Counted from the stretch's first letter, positions 36,692 to 49,457 are shown. The stretch: 64,000 nucleotides of DNA from Aquanectria penicillioides (GCA_003415625.1 PYIU01000003.1:2480001-2544000), one strand, 5' to 3'. The notes: generated from the sequence alone by a model not told the origin. Program-made: numbers and translations.

Positions 36692-39600
36692 ATGGGCGCT
36701 ACTAAGCTTGACGGCACCGCCATTGCCAAGGGCATCCGCGAGCGTCTCGGCGCCGAAATTGCTGAGAAGCAGAAGATCAACCCCCGATACAAGCCATGCC
36801 TCAAGATCATCCAAGGTAAGTCACACTTGTCCCACCCTCTAATTGCACTTGTGAGCCCATGACTGACTTGAATTTTCTTCCAGTGGGTGATCGCTCTGAC
36901 TCTTGTTCGTGAAACCCTGCCCCGCCCTCCTGCGAGGCTTCTTTTTTTTTCTGTCCAGGAAATCTCACTGACCCCTCCACAGCCACTTATGTGCGAATGA
37001 AGCTCAAGGCCGCTCAAGAGGTGAGACTACCTTCTTCGTTTGATGCCCTTGCAGCTAGGGACCCCTTTACTTACTCATGATTTTGTAGGCTGGTATTGCC
37101 TGCGAGCTGCTCCACTTCGCTGAGTCCATCAGCGAAGCCGAGCTCCTCGATGAGGTTCGCCGCTTGAACAATGATCCGTCTGTCCACGGGCTGTTGGTTC
37201 AATTGCCCCTCCCTAGTCACATCTCTGAGTACAACGTTACGTCCTCCGTGGCCGATGAGAAGGATGTTGATGGATTCGGCACCAAGAACATCGGGGAGCT
37301 CGCCAAGCGAGGCGGCCACCCTCACTTTGTTCCCTGCACTCCCAAGGGTGTCATGTTCCTCCTCCAGGAGTCTGGTATCGACCTGAAGGGCAAGAGCGCC
37401 GTTGTCGTCGGTAGAAGTGACATCGTCGGAAGCCCTGTGAGCTACCTGCTGCGAAATGCCGATGCTACCGTCACCGTCTGCCACTCCAAGACCGTCGGTC
37501 TTCAGGATTACGTCAAGGCTGCTGACGTGGTCGTTGCTGCCATTGGTGTGCCTCAGTTCATCAAGGGCGAGTGGATCAAGCCCGGCGCTGTTGTCATCGA
37601 CGTTGGAACCAACTTTGTTGACGATGCGACCAAGAAGTCCGGGTATAGGCTGGTGGGTGACGTCGAGTTCGACAAGGCTTTTGAAGTCGCTTCCGCAATT
37701 ACCCCTGTGCCCGGTGGTGTCGGCCCCATGACCGTGGCCATGCTTATGCAAAATGTCGTTGACGCGGCATCTGCCTATTTTGAAGCTCAGAAGCAGAGGG
37801 CAACTGTTCCACTGCCTTTGAAGCTCCTTGAGCCCGTCCCCTCTGACATCCTCATCTCGCGAGGCCAGACTCCCAAGCAAATTACCCGCATCGCTGCTGA
37901 GGTCGGAATTGCTTCCCACGAGTTGGAGCCTTATGGCGCCTACAAGGCCAAGGTCGATCTCGGCCTCCTCCAGAGGCTCGAGCACCGACGTGACGGCCGT
38001 TACGTTGTTGTTACCGGTATCACCCCCACTCCTCTGGGTGAGGGTAAGTCCACTACGACTATGGGTTTGGCTCAAGCCCTAGGTGCTCACGTTGGCCGCC
38101 TAACTTTCGCCAACGTCCGACAGCCCAGCCAGGGCCCTACCTTTGGAATCAAGGGTGGTGCTGCCGGCGGCGGTTACAGCCAGGTTATTCCCATGGACGA
38201 GTTCAACTTGCATCTCACTGGTGATATCCACGCCATCACTGCCGCCAACAACCTTTTGGCAGCTGCAATCGAGACCCGAATCTTCCACGAGAATACCCAG
38301 AAGGATGGCCCTCTCTACAGGCGATTGGTGCCGGCCAAGAATGGCAAGAGGCAGTTTGCCCCTGTCATGTTCCGCCGACTGAAGAAGCTCGGCATCGACA
38401 AGACCAACCCCGATGACCTCACTGAGGATGAAATTCACCGGTTTGCTCGTCTTGACATTGACCCAGAGACCATCACCTGGAGGCGTGTGCTTGATGTCAA
38501 CGATCGCCACCTCCGAGGCGTCACCGTTGGTACTGCCCCTACTGAGAAGGGCCAGACCCGTGAGACTGGTTTCGATATTTCTGTTGCGAGCGAGTGCATG
38601 GCTATTCTAGCCCTTAGCACCAGCTTGTCTGATATGCGTGAAAGACTCGGCCGCATGGTCGTCGCCACCTCTCGCAGCGGAGACCCCGTCACTTGCGATG
38701 ACATTGGCGCTGGCGGTGCCCTAACTGCCTTGATGAAAGATGCCATCAAGCCTAACCTGATGCAGACCCTGGAGGGAACCCCCGTTTTCGTCCACGCTGG
38801 TCCTTTTGCCAACATCAGCATCGGTCAAAGCTCTATTCTTGCTGACAAGCTCGCTCTTAAGCTTGCAGGCACCGAGGCCGACGAGGATTACAACGAGAAG
38901 GCTGGGTTCGTCGTTACCGAGGCTGGTTTTGATTTCACCATGGGCGGTGAGCGTTTCTTCAACATCAAGTGCCGTACCTCCGGTCTGGTTCCCGATGTTG
39001 TCGTTGTTGTTGCCACTATCCGTGCCCTCAAGGTCCACGGTGGCGGCCCTCCCATTGCCCCTGGCGCTCCTCTCAACCCCGTCTACAAGGAGGAGAACGT
39101 TGAGATTCTCCGAGCAGGTTGCGTTAACCTCAAGAAGCACATCGCCAATGCCAAGTCTTTTGGCATCCCCGTTGTCGTTGCTATCAACAAGTTCGCTACC
39201 GACACTGATGCTGAGATTGCCGTCGTCCGTGAGGAAGCTATCGCTGCTGGTGCTGAGGACGCTATCCTGGCTAACCACTGGGCCGAGGGTGGCAAGGGTG
39301 CCGTCGATTTGGCCAAGGGTGTCATCGCTGCTAGCAACAAGCCGAAGGAGATGACCCTCACCTACGACCTCAACGGTACTGTCCACGAACGCATCGAGGC
39401 TATTGGGCAGAAGATGTATGGTGCTGCCAAGGTTGAGTTCAGTGAGTTGGCCCAGAAGAAGGTCGACACCTATACTCGCCAGGGCTATGGCAACCTGCCC
39501 ATCTGCGTGGCCAAGACCCAATACTCTCTGTCTCATGATCCCGATCTAAAGGGTGCCCCTACTGGTTTCACCGTCCCCATCCGTGATGTTCGGATGGCTG

Positions 39601-39777
39601 CCGGTGCTGGATACCTGTAGGCCATATGTATTTCCCCCCATGAAGAACCTTTGCTAACACACTCCCAGATACGCACTGGCCGCAGACATCCAGACCATTC
39701 CAGGTCTCCCCACTGCCCCTGGCTACCTCAACGTCGACGTTGACACCGAGACCGGCGAGATTGACGGCCTCTTCTAA
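36692..39777 (+). CDS. ade3: Trifunctional C1-tetrahydrofolate synthase
   Basis: Exons 36692-36815, 36884-36904, 36983-37020, 37089-39616 and 39669-39777 give 939 residues in frame. Residues about 1-300 are the methylene-THF dehydrogenase/methenyl-THF cyclohydrolase ([37 protein letters not shown]). Residues about 320-939 are formyl-THF synthetase, with the ATP site [11 protein letters not shown] (K381) and [10 protein letters not shown] near the end. The enzyme interconverts formate, 10-formyl-, methenyl- and methylene-THF, feeding purine, thymidylate and methionine synthesis. Yeast has separate cytosolic (Ade3) and mitochondrial (Mis1) versions. The start given matches the cytosolic form. 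The frame is open for 175 codons upstream and reads like a mitochondrial presequence just before this ATG. Two exons are only 21 and 38 bases. Confidence 0.95.
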
Positions 39778-41838
39778 ACGACTGCGATGCTTTACCCTGT
39801 TCATCAGATTATGACACAAATATGTACCCTCAACTCAACGTGGGATTATGGACTTTAGGCGAAAAATTGGACGTAGCATTTCAACATATGGTGGGGGAAG
39901 CGGGATGGGCGCTGGTGAATTTTATGTCAATATCAGCGATACTTTAATTCAACATGATTCACATGACATCTGAAGCTGCGTGTGTATGGCGATTCCACTT
40001 TAATTTTTTCAAACTTTTGTAGGTGTTCGAATCCTTGTAGGCATTGAGCGATATTCCAGCCATGCACTTCGTTCATAAAAAAAGACTTACCCCCCGATAG
40101 ATGTTTTCCGAAACCTTCTGAAGGATAATGCCGTTGGGTATGGTTATCCCTCAAGACATGAGGTTCTATGCGCCCCTCCAGCGGACGAGATGGAGACAAA
40201 CGAGAGCCTCAATATCCGTTGGGCAGAGAGACATAAGAGAACCATCCAAATTAAGATCGACATCGGTACCCGCGACTTGCTCGAGCTCAAATTTTATGCC
40301 GGTAAGGGTGATGGACTTCTTCCGTGCTCGAGTTAGTTTGAAGCTCTTGGATGTGAACGGGAACCCAGCGAATAGCTTCAAACTAAACGATGTGGACGGA
40401 TAAAATCTGAAGCCGATGTGGTCTTGCATTCTCTGTGTGATTGTTGGCAAACCTCTGCGTGACGGCAGATTTGGGCCACCGTCTTGGGAGAGAGACCACG
40501 GCCAAAGATTCTCTAAGAGGTCGGAACTGTTTAATCCGCCGCAGCAGAAGTTGGAATGGGTTAGTGACTTCATGTACCGCAGTGACATGTGTTTGAACGT
40601 TACCGGCATCAGGCCTCCTTGTTCACTCAGGAACAGCCGTGAAGGTGCAAACGCACCATGAGTAGTAAATGGTGCTTAACACAACTTCTCACTGGAATCT
40701 ATCATGGAGAGGCCCGGTTTGCTATGTAAAGTGCAGCTCAACTCTGTTTCGAGCGAGCTGATCGACTGGCGTCTTGGAGATGTTTATTGCGTCACGGAGC
40801 CAGTAGAAGAAAGGGCTATCCTCCACATCAAGGGCCTCTTTAGCGCTGCGCTTGAGATTTCATCTCTATTCGCTCGTATTTCAAGTGCGAGGGTGAGGCT
40901 TGGTATAGTGGTTTTATATAGCTTCGTCGAGACAGTGATGGCAAGAATGTCTGGCGTCATGCAGGGAAGTCGTGCGCCTGGCCTGCAACACAACTGCATT
41001 CCTGATTTCAGTCATTTTCTTTTTCATCCCTTTTGGTGTCGCGCACCAACCAGTTATCGCAGCAGTTGTACAGATACATGGCCGCGCTGAAATTCCCAGG
41101 CGGGGTTTCGCTGCTGTCAGCCTTGTTCGTGGTCGTATGTATATGTATGATGGCGGAGTGCCAAGCCCCTAGGAGTAGTCGGATATCATAACCGTTCGTG
41201 ACAAATTCAAAGCTACCCGATCAATAAACAAAGTTGAATGTAGGGTTATTGATCTTGAGGACGCATCTGATCGACGCGTAGTCGATGGTACGCGATGAAG
41301 AACATATTCCTCGTTCCAGGAGGCCATCATGTGGCTGCGGGCTCTTGGCAAGATCCTGAGCGACTGATATGTCTAATGTAGCACTTGACAGAGCGAGACG
41401 AGAACACAGGATATAACTAATCTTGATGGAGGAGTGAAAGCTGCTATATGCGATATTTTTTACAGGGGAAGCAAGATATTCCAATGATTGTGCAAATCCT
41501 GGTCCTGCCTACGTATTTGGTCGACTCCAAACCATAAGGACGCCGACTTGAAAAGACACCAGATCCAGAGACTGATTCTGATAGTTAGCTGATTCCTATT
41601 TGTCTATACCGCCACTTGATTGGGGCGCACACAGTCCAATGGTGGCTATTCACTTGGTGGCGCCAGCCCAGTTTGTTCTTGGCAGCTGTGCGTTAATCTT
41701 TCATAATTTAGACTTATATTCCCCCGCAACCGAGCTGTTCAAATATTGGGTTCTTCTCCTTCAGCTAATTGAATTGAATTTTCGCCTACATTCTCTCCTA
41801 CATTCTCTCCTGTTTCTTTATTTAAATCTCCCCCGGTC
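39778..41838. other. Intergenic region downstream of C1-THF synthase
   Basis: About 2 kb. The first few hundred bases must be the C1-THF synthase 3' UTR. Minus-strand open frames at 39933-40199 and 40166-40609 (88 and 147 codons) are the longest here. They have protein-like composition but no recognisable motif or clear start, and they might be an eroded gene. I do not support a gene call. Confidence 0.4.
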
Positions 41839-43095
41839 ATGAAGCAAAAATTGGGCAACTGGCTCCAAGCCAAGCTTGACAAGTACAAAAACAGGAATCA
41901 GACTCAGACTCCCCCACCGCTTCTTCGCAATCCTTCAGTGAAGCCCCCTCGGCCATCCCAGTAGTCTCCAGGAATACTTTGCCACAGGAATGCATGTTAT
42001 TTCAAAGACTTCCAACTGACATAAGGAGAATCATCCTTATCCATGCTTTCGGCCATCGCCGCTTGCACATAGACCGGCCCTTTGATCACCCAGATGGCCC
42101 GTTTGCCCAAGCTCCGTCATCCGGCGACCATCATTGCGGAGTCCGCAATATCACAAAGGAAGAAGATCGAGGCGGAGAGCGGAAACTGGACACAAACCAG
42201 CGGAAATCGTGGACATGGTGGAGTTCCGTTTGCCATGCACATCCCCCAGATCGCCCATGGAAACAGGCCGGCCCTGTGAGTGATATGATGGTTCCAGGGG
42301 TCCCTGGGATGATTATTGTCGTGTTGGGGGGGTAGAGAACTGTCGCTTGTAGCCGGGAGAGATCCCATCCAAGTGTCAAGTTGGAGTTATGGGCTGGATA
42401 CTAAGCTGTCATCAGGCGTAAGTATTCTATCCCAGCTTCCTGTTGATGAGCACCAACACAGCCCGACCAGATACGAAGAAGGTATCGACGTATTGTACAC
42501 ATGCAATGCCTGTATACTGTCAAGCGAGGACCTGATTTCTCAGTTTCTAGTCCTTATTCCGCCTCAAAGACTCGCGATGATGCCTTCGCTTGAGATTGCG
42601 CGGCCATCAAGGATGCTGGTGTCACTCAATGAAGAGGGCGAAGAAAAAACGACCTTCGACGATGGCCATCTTGAGAAATTTTTCACAATGCTGTGCTCAA
42701 ATTTCACCCAGCTTCGGCATCTCTATCTATCGTTTCAAACAAGCAGCCAGAAAGCCGTTGTCTCTTATGTGGACGTGAGGAAGAACTTGAAGCGATTGGA
42801 CCGACTGGTCCAACAGATGCCAAACTTGACCGAATGCACCATCGCGCTTCAAGCCGCAGTATATGACACTTTAATCGATTTCGATAAGTATACAGATATA
42901 TTTAAGAAGAGAAAGAAGGATATCCTTGAAGGATCGTGCCAGACATGGCGTTTCATTGATGGGCAATTCGCCCTAACAGAATCGCCAATCAACACCTACC
43001 CAGAGCCACCCCGTCGCTCAGCTGAGATTAGAAGCATCGAAAGCAATAGGGCGTACAGGATTTTGCAGGGAGTGGATGATGGTTTATTGCCCTAG
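41839..43095 (+). pseudogene. Degenerate DUF7730-type fungal gene
   Basis: Three consecutive frames together resemble one fungal F-box-like/DUF7730 protein. The opening MKQKLGNWLQAKLDKYKNRNQ starts at 41839 but stops near 41963. The next block, in another frame (about 41888-42335), includes LFQRLPTDIRRIILIHAFG, RPFDHP and WTWWSSVCHAHPP. The last block (about 42437-43095) returns to the first frame with RYEEGIDVLYTCNACILSS and PPQRLAMMPSLEI and ends GVDDGLLP. An intron 42276-42435 (GTGAGT to CCCAG) could join blocks two and three in phase. The first break, near the A5 run at 41883-41887, has no splice solution. The usual family core between WWSSVCH and EGIDVLY (a GWLL-CRQ-like stretch) is not recognisable. 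So this is either a decayed gene or one damaged by sequence errors. The biochemical role of the family is unknown. Confidence 0.6.
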
Positions 43096-45124
43096 CGGCG
43101 TTTTCTATGCAGAGTTTGGAATATCCCATACGAGGACCCAGAGTTGGGACTCATAGGTGGTAGTTATTAGTGATCCTTGTAAATCGAACAAACTACGAGA
43201 ATAAATGCTGACCTCAATTCAAAGGGAATTTGATGTAGTAAATGGAATGATTCTTTCTAAGAATTTAAACCAATGTGTAACTCAGCCCTGAATATCTCTT
43301 CTGTTCGAATCTCAAGCTTGTGTGCTTGGTACAGGGTATTTTGCCTGGCCCATTGCAACATATTTCCGTTTCTAGTTGACAGCAAGCTAGTCCTAATCAA
43401 CGTCGCAACATAGGAGTTATGGTTACGGATCATCCAATAATTCATTCTTTTTTGCATAATGTACGTGTTGTTTATTGTTTGATCATTTACCATGGGAGGT
43501 TGCGGTGTAGGCTAGAATCCGCCCCCTCAGCGCCAACTCGCCGATTCGCAAGTGCAGGAAAACCCCCTTTCCAGGGATTCTGAAGAGGAGTTCGAAGGTT
43601 CAATTCCAATAAAAATCCTTTAATAGAACTCTTTATGACAGTGCTTGTTGAAAATTGTCACACGATTATCATGTAAAGGCACTCGCCATTCACTTGGGAC
43701 TCTGACCAAAGTTGTGCAGCGTTCTGTCAGATCGTTTGCTCTGGTCCGAGAGCATCATTTGCTAATGAAAAACGGGGTCTAAGGACCTAGATCTCTTAGT
43801 TGCACAGTCCATTGGCCTTTTTTTTCCCCTCTTACGACTCAATTCAGGAGCGATCGCGAGATCTAGCTATTGACCTGCTTACCATTATCCCGAGCTTAAC
43901 CACGACTGTTACAACATTGGGAGATCCGTTGAACGCATCGAGGGCCAAAATCTATGGTATGAAGACAGCACTAATAGCTTAGACTCGAAAGGATCGTAGC
44001 GAGATGTTGTATCGAGAGGCTGATTCTGAACAACTAGCTGTCTATCCCCCATGAGCAGCATGCCAACAAGCTTTCACCATACCTTGCCACAACATGAATC
44101 CCCTCACCGTAGCCTAAGATTTGATAGACTCCTAGTTCATCCTATTAGCAGAGACAATACGACCAAGGAGCCTAAGGCCTTGGAGCGAGAAGGTCGAGAT
44201 GGTCATCGATTCGATCTGAAATTCGGAAGAAGGTTTGGGGGGACACGAAGTCACATCCTTAGGAGGTAAGAAAAAAATAGAATATGGGATGGACGAGACG
44301 AGGAAATGCGGTTTAGGGATATCTCGAATGAGCATCAAGCGTCATGGACAGTCGGGGGTAACGTTGCTGAGAGGCTGACGATAGCAACCATGTGTCAAGA
44401 ATCAAAGTGACATTGCCCGTGGGAAGAGATTGTTGCCAAAACAGGTGAGCAAGATTATTGACGGAGTGGCGGGGGACCACGAGAGTATTGGAAAACTGAG
44501 TGGAACTGCCATAGCCCGAAAGGCCGAAGGGAATGAGTGGGTTATGGCATCCTGTTGGGAGTACGCCTGGGATATCCCTCGACTCCTTCGCACAGCCATG
44601 ATTCGTTTGGGCACAGGGAGGAAGAAAAAAAAGGGGACACGAGAGAACTGGTTGCCTCGCAGATGCACCACTCGTGTACAATCGGCCCATGATGCTCACC
44701 AAAACAAATGCCTCGCTTAGACTGCACCTAATTCACCTGGGATCAGTATCTAGTTCAGTCGACGACACCGGCATCAGCTCGCATGGACTGAGTTGCCCGG
44801 GTTTGCCGAGCCAATATACAGGCAGCATGTTCCCCAGTCGAGGGCAGCGAGCGCCATGGTGCGCGGGTCGGCAGCCGAGATCAGGCCGGCCCTCCGCCGG
44901 ATGGATAAGTTTTACGGTGACACGACAAGGGAATCAAGGAGGCTACGCTGAGTTGGTGATGACACTAGTGTGGTCGAGGGGTAAGTCGATAAGGGAACCG
45001 TGTGTATCAAAACTCTGAGCATGTAGACCAAGGAAGGTGTTGATGATGCGATATCACGAACTCCGATCGCCCTGGAAGCATGGGTATGTAGGATGTAGTT
45101 GAGAGAGAGAGGGTTCGGGACCGA

Positions 45125-45855
45125 GGCTTAGCGGGCTGCACGATTCGTATAGCAAGCGGGTGGGGAGCCTCAATCCGGGGGAGCAGGCAAGGAAAGAAGG
45201 CGGGCAGCACGAGAGGAGTGAAACAGCATTTGGGCTCCTGCACGATTCGTATAGCAACCTGAAGTGGATGTGACGGGCGAGAGAGAGCACGGCGGCATGG
45301 CGAGATGGGAGGGGGTATGCGTAGAAGGGATGAAGTCTTGAGCGTCTATCTCGAGTACTATGTAGGACACACACTCCTTGAGCGATGGAATTAAGCTATA
45401 GCGGCGGGCAAAGGAGCCCTAGCGCGATGCAAGATTCGTATAGCAAAAAACTCCCCGAACGAGGGCTGGCGAGGGTCCAGGTACATAGAGTGGGCGGGAC
45501 GTGCAGGGTGATGAGGCTCAATGGGCCAGGGCCAGGGCCAGGGCCGGCGCCAACGGTGAGGTTGACCGTTGACGTGCTTGTGTTCCTGTGTCGTGGATAG
45601 TTGGAAGAGAGAGGCTTGTGGTTCAAACCGGGGCCTAGCGCGCTGCAAGTTTCGTATAGCAGAAAAGCGGGCCGGATCGGAGCTTAAAAAAAAAAAAAAA
45701 AAAAAAAAAAACGTGACCACGGGTGTGTTGCGCAGGGTATTTTGCGGAGGCCCTCGACCTCGAATTCGAGTTCGGCATGCGTATCTGGCTTGGGTTGTAT
45801 TGGCAGCAAAGACCCAAGGGCCCCCAGATCGCTACACGAATCTTGCAGCTGTCCC
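45125..45855. repeat. Five-copy dispersed repeat with core TGCAMGWTTCGTRTAGC
   Basis: Five copies of a 17-base core lie within about 710 bases: 45137-45153, 45239-45255, 45428-45444, 45644-45660 (all plus) and 45831-45847 (inverted). Similarity extends upstream in at least copies one and four (TAGTTG, an AGAG run, then GGTTC and a GGCYTAGCGSGC stretch). The repeated unit may therefore be 60-70 bases. The fourth copy is followed within about 25 bases by an A26 tract. I noticed no copy elsewhere in the window. Function unknown. Confidence 0.8.
45686..45711. repeat. A26 homopolymer
   Basis: Twenty-six uninterrupted A residues directly downstream of the fourth copy of the 17-base repeat. It could be a retroposon-type tail or slippage; no clear flanking target duplication was found by eye. 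Confidence 0.95.
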
Positions 45856-45942
45856 AAGCGCCTACCAATGGGTGCGGGCCGTGCGGGCCTGGATCCGCGT
45901 AACAGTGGCTTGTCTCACTCTGATTCGTGGTTTCCTCCGAAG

Positions 45943-45974
45943 GCACACACACACACCCACACACCCACACACAA
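45943..45974. repeat. CA-rich microsatellite
   Basis: Imperfect CA dinucleotide tract interrupted by CCA units. Simple repeat, no function inferred. Confidence 0.85.
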
Positions 45975-47330
45975 CAGAGTTTACGGATACAGAGACAGAG
46001 AAAGAAAGAAAGAGGAACAAGGCATATAGGTGTGTCCAACAGGTCATTGATTGCACGTCCCCTTTCCAATTCTGCAGCCCGCACATGTGATAGAAACGCT
46101 GGAGAGAGAACATGATAGATGCGACTGTCAAGGAGGACCAATGGCACCGACCCGGCTCAAGTACCGGCAGGTCAGCCGACAGCTCAACAAGTCGTCAATC
46201 AATATCAATTCGTCCAAAGTCAAGCCATTGACAGCCCGCATCCATATAGTGGATAACAAAAGAACGCCTCTTTCCTCCATCACCATCCTCAGCCTGCATC
46301 CATCCATCCATACATGCATGCCTCAGCCTGGCTGCCGGGTAGGTATTCCACGCACACTCACACTCACCAACTGGTGCATTGCCTCGGGTGCAAAATTTAC
46401 ACTGACTGGCCGGCCCTAACAGAGCAGGCAAAGAAAGTGCGGTCCCCACCCCGGTAATGAGTACCCTGGAATTGGTGCTCCCGTGCTTCTGTTTGTCCTC
46501 CCGCGGCTGTGATAGGCCGGGCCGCAACAATCCCCACTCTTTCATGGCCCTGTGGAAAACCCCATCTTGAAGAAAATTGCAAAGTCAACAAGCAGCCTTC
46601 GGGCCTGGCCAATCGCACAACACCATTGCTTTTCTTTTTTCCTCCATCACCACCGCCAATGAGCAGCTAACCCACAAAATGCCCAAAGCCTGGGGCAATC
46701 TCCTGAGACACGCCCCTTTACCCCCCCCCTTTTACTGCCCTCGCCCCTCTCGTCTGTCCCCCCCTGGCTTACTGGGCTGAATTGTTCTCTCGTGATTCTC
46801 TCCCCTCTCAATCCTTTCCCTTCTCCTTCTGTTGACGACATCGAGTCTCCATTGCCACGCTCCTTTCGTCCAAAGAGGTTCGGTCGACGCCGTCACCGCT
46901 GCTGCGTTGTGTCAAGTGTCGAGTGTCGTGGAGACAAGCCACTGCACGCGTACTGCTTCGCGCACCACATACACCATACACACCACGTCCTTCTCTTTTT
47001 GCGGTCCTTGTACACGCCTCGTCACCGCTTCCTGGTCGCGCCGCCCACCATCCATCCCTTCCTTCCTTGGACCCGTCTTCTGCCGTCTCCGCCATCGCGT
47101 TTTACCGTTGCTGGCATTGCACTGCATCTGCACTTTGCCATTGCTCCCCCCCGCTCCTCTCTGCCCGGGCTCCGACTCCTCGTCCACGTCCACTGACCTT
47201 CCCAACAGCTTGGCAGAGCCCCATCTGCTCGGCTCGCCCACTCATTTGCTCCAGTCGCCTTACACGGTGGTGGTTGCTTGTGCCTGATCTTAATCTATAT
47301 AAAGGCCCCTCTTGAGCCCAACTCGCCAAA

Positions 47331-49457
47331 ATGTCTTCAAGATATTCTCTGCGCCAGACTCCCAGGTATGTCGCCACCGCAACTCACTCTTCGCCTCTTC
47401 TATCCCCCATTGTCCTCCCATTGTCCTCCCATTGCCACCTTTAGACGACTCAATTCCTCTCTACTCTTGCTTCACACTGCCCTCCGGCCCTGTCCATGAA
47501 GTCTCAAACTGACAATTTGCTTGTCCGTCTCTAGGAAGAAGGAACTCTTCGAGGGCATGGTAGAGACCCCTGCTCCAACTCGCCGCTCAAATCGTCGCCA
47601 ATCATCTTTCCCACCAGCAGAGACTTCAGACGCCGACAACGATTCCAGTGCCCCCGAGGCCGCTACCCACGCTCGCCCTGTTCGCCGCCGAACCGGAAAG
47701 TTCATTGAGAATCTCGACGAGGACGACATCGACACTCCAGCCATGGCCACTACCAATCGCCACACCAACGGCAACGGTCATACCAACGGTCATACCAACG
47801 GGCACACCAATGGCGTCGCCACTGGTGTTTCTGCTCCTGCGAAGCCCACCGAGACCACCCCTCTGAAACCCAATGACTCAAAAGATGATCACGTCGTCGA
47901 CGGCTGGAGACCCGGTCAGGATCCCAAGGTCGACTATTCGGGAGAGTTCGAGTTCGGTGGCTCCTTGGGCACCTTGGCCATGATGACCTTGTTCCCCGTC
48001 CTGATGTGGTACATGTGGATCGGAGCCACCTACTACGATGGCAAGTTCCCGTCCCGTGTTCCCGGCCAGTCTTGGTCCGAGTTCGGTGCCCATCTTGTCA
48101 ACCTCGTCTGGACTGACGCGTTTCCTCACGCCTACGCGTGGGCCTGGTACTGGATCTACTTCGTCGTCGAGGGCATCTTCTACTGCACCCTCCCCGGTGT
48201 CTGGGGCAAGGGTAAGCCCCTCCCTCACGAAGGTGGCAAGCAGCTGCCCTACTACTGCAACGCCTATGCCAGCTTGTATACCACTTTCGCTATTCTCGCT
48301 GGCTTGCACTTTTCTGGTGTCTGGCGCCTTTCCAATACCATTGACCACTTTGGCCCTCTCCTCTCCGTCGCCATTCTGAGCGGCTTCCTTGTCAGCTTTG
48401 TTGCCTACTTCTCCGCCATCTGGCGTGGAAAGCATCACCGCATGACCGGATACCCTATCTATGACTTCTTCATGGGTGCCGAGCTGAACCCCCGCATGTT
48501 TGGTATCCTCGATTTCAAGATGTTCTTCGAGGTTCGCATGCCCTGGTACATTCTTCTCATGCTGAGCCTGGGCACCGCCGCTCGCCAGTACGAGAGGTAC
48601 GGATACGTCTCTGGCGAGGTCTGGTTCCTCGTCATGGCCCACTTCCTCTACGCCAACGCTTGTGCCAAGGGCGAGGAGCTTATTATCACCACCTGGTAAG
48701 TCGGAGACGCAATAGCGGCCCTCCCCCACTTCCATACGTAAACTTGTTTTTATTAACCTTCGCCCAGGGATATGTACTACGAGAAGTGGGGTTTCATGCT
48801 CATCTTCTGGAACCTGGCTGGTGTTCCTCTGTCCTACTGCCACTGCACTATCTACCTCGCCAACCACGCCCCCGAGGAGTACCGCTGGAACCGCTGGGCC
48901 CTCGCCGTCCTTTACATCTGCTACCTCTTTTGGTACTGGGTCTGGGACAGCTGCAACAGCCAGAAGAACCGCTTCCGCGCCAATGAGAAGGGTAACCTTG
49001 TCTATCGAAACACCTTCCCCCAAGTCCCTTGGCAGACCATCCAGAACCCCAAGACCATTGTGACCCCTCAGGGAACCATCCTCATCGATGGCTGGTACGG
49101 CCTCGCCCGCAAGATTCACTACACTGCCGACGCTTGGTTCGCCATCTCCTGGGGTCTCGTCACCGGTTTCCAGTAAGTTGCGCTGCCTGCATGCCGTATC
49201 ATGGAGTGTGGCACACATGACTAACGACTAAATTAGGAGCCCCTTCCCCTGGTTCTACCCCTTCTTCTTCTGCTGCATGATTGCCCACCGCGCGACGCGA
49301 GACATCACCCGCTGCCGCAAGAAGTATGGCGAGGGCTGGATGGAGTATGAGCGACGAGTCCCCTACCTCTTCATTCCCGTAAGTACTTGCTTCTACTTGG
49401 CTAGCTCCATGTCAACAACGGTTTCCGGATCTAACTTGCATCTAGTACGTCATCTGA
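47331..49457 (+). CDS. erg4: Delta(24(24(1)))-sterol reductase Erg4
   Basis: Exons 47331-47365, 47535-48695, 48768-49172, 49237-49378 and 49446-49457 give 584 residues in frame. It catalyses the last step of ergosterol synthesis, NADPH-dependent reduction of the C24(28) double bond in ergosta-5,7,22,24(28)-tetraenol, in the ER membrane. The N-terminal 120 residues are cytosolic and low-complexity, with four tandem HTNG units ([12 protein letters not shown]). A multi-span ERG4/ERG24 domain follows, with [52 protein letters not shown] and the C-terminal YLFIPYVI. The last exon is only 12 bases and codes Y-V-I-stop, the conserved end of the family. That makes the tiny exon credible. A TATA box lies just upstream. 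Firm call. Confidence 0.96.

Larger units (their letters stand above)
43096..47330. other. 4.2-kb gene-poor region upstream of erg4
   Basis: No convincing gene. It contains the ATTCGTATAGC repeat cluster at 45.1-45.9 kb, an A26 tract and a CA-rich tract, listed separately. The last few hundred bases before erg4 are pyrimidine-rich (about 46790-47280), with a TATATAAAGG box at about 47296-47303 just 28 bases before the erg4 ATG. That is very close for a TATA element if transcription starts downstream of it. Confidence 0.45.

Noticed and set aside
37071..38075. 334-codon minus-strand ORF opposite C1-THF synthase
   Set aside because: Antisense shadow; the plus strand is an unambiguous dehydrogenase/cyclohydrolase and synthetase.
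43560..43625. tRNA gene suggested by a GGTTCAATTCC B-box-like sequence
   Set aside because: The flanking bases do not pair as a T stem and no acceptor or anticodon arm can be drawn upstream.
45590..45640. tRNA gene around GGTTCAAACC
   Set aside because: The T stem does not pair and the distance to any A-box-like sequence is too short. Kept only as a possible Pol III relic within the repeat family.
47878..49218. 446-codon minus-strand ORF opposite erg4
   Set aside because: It is an antisense shadow of the high-GC3 coding sequence. The plus strand is clearly Erg4.
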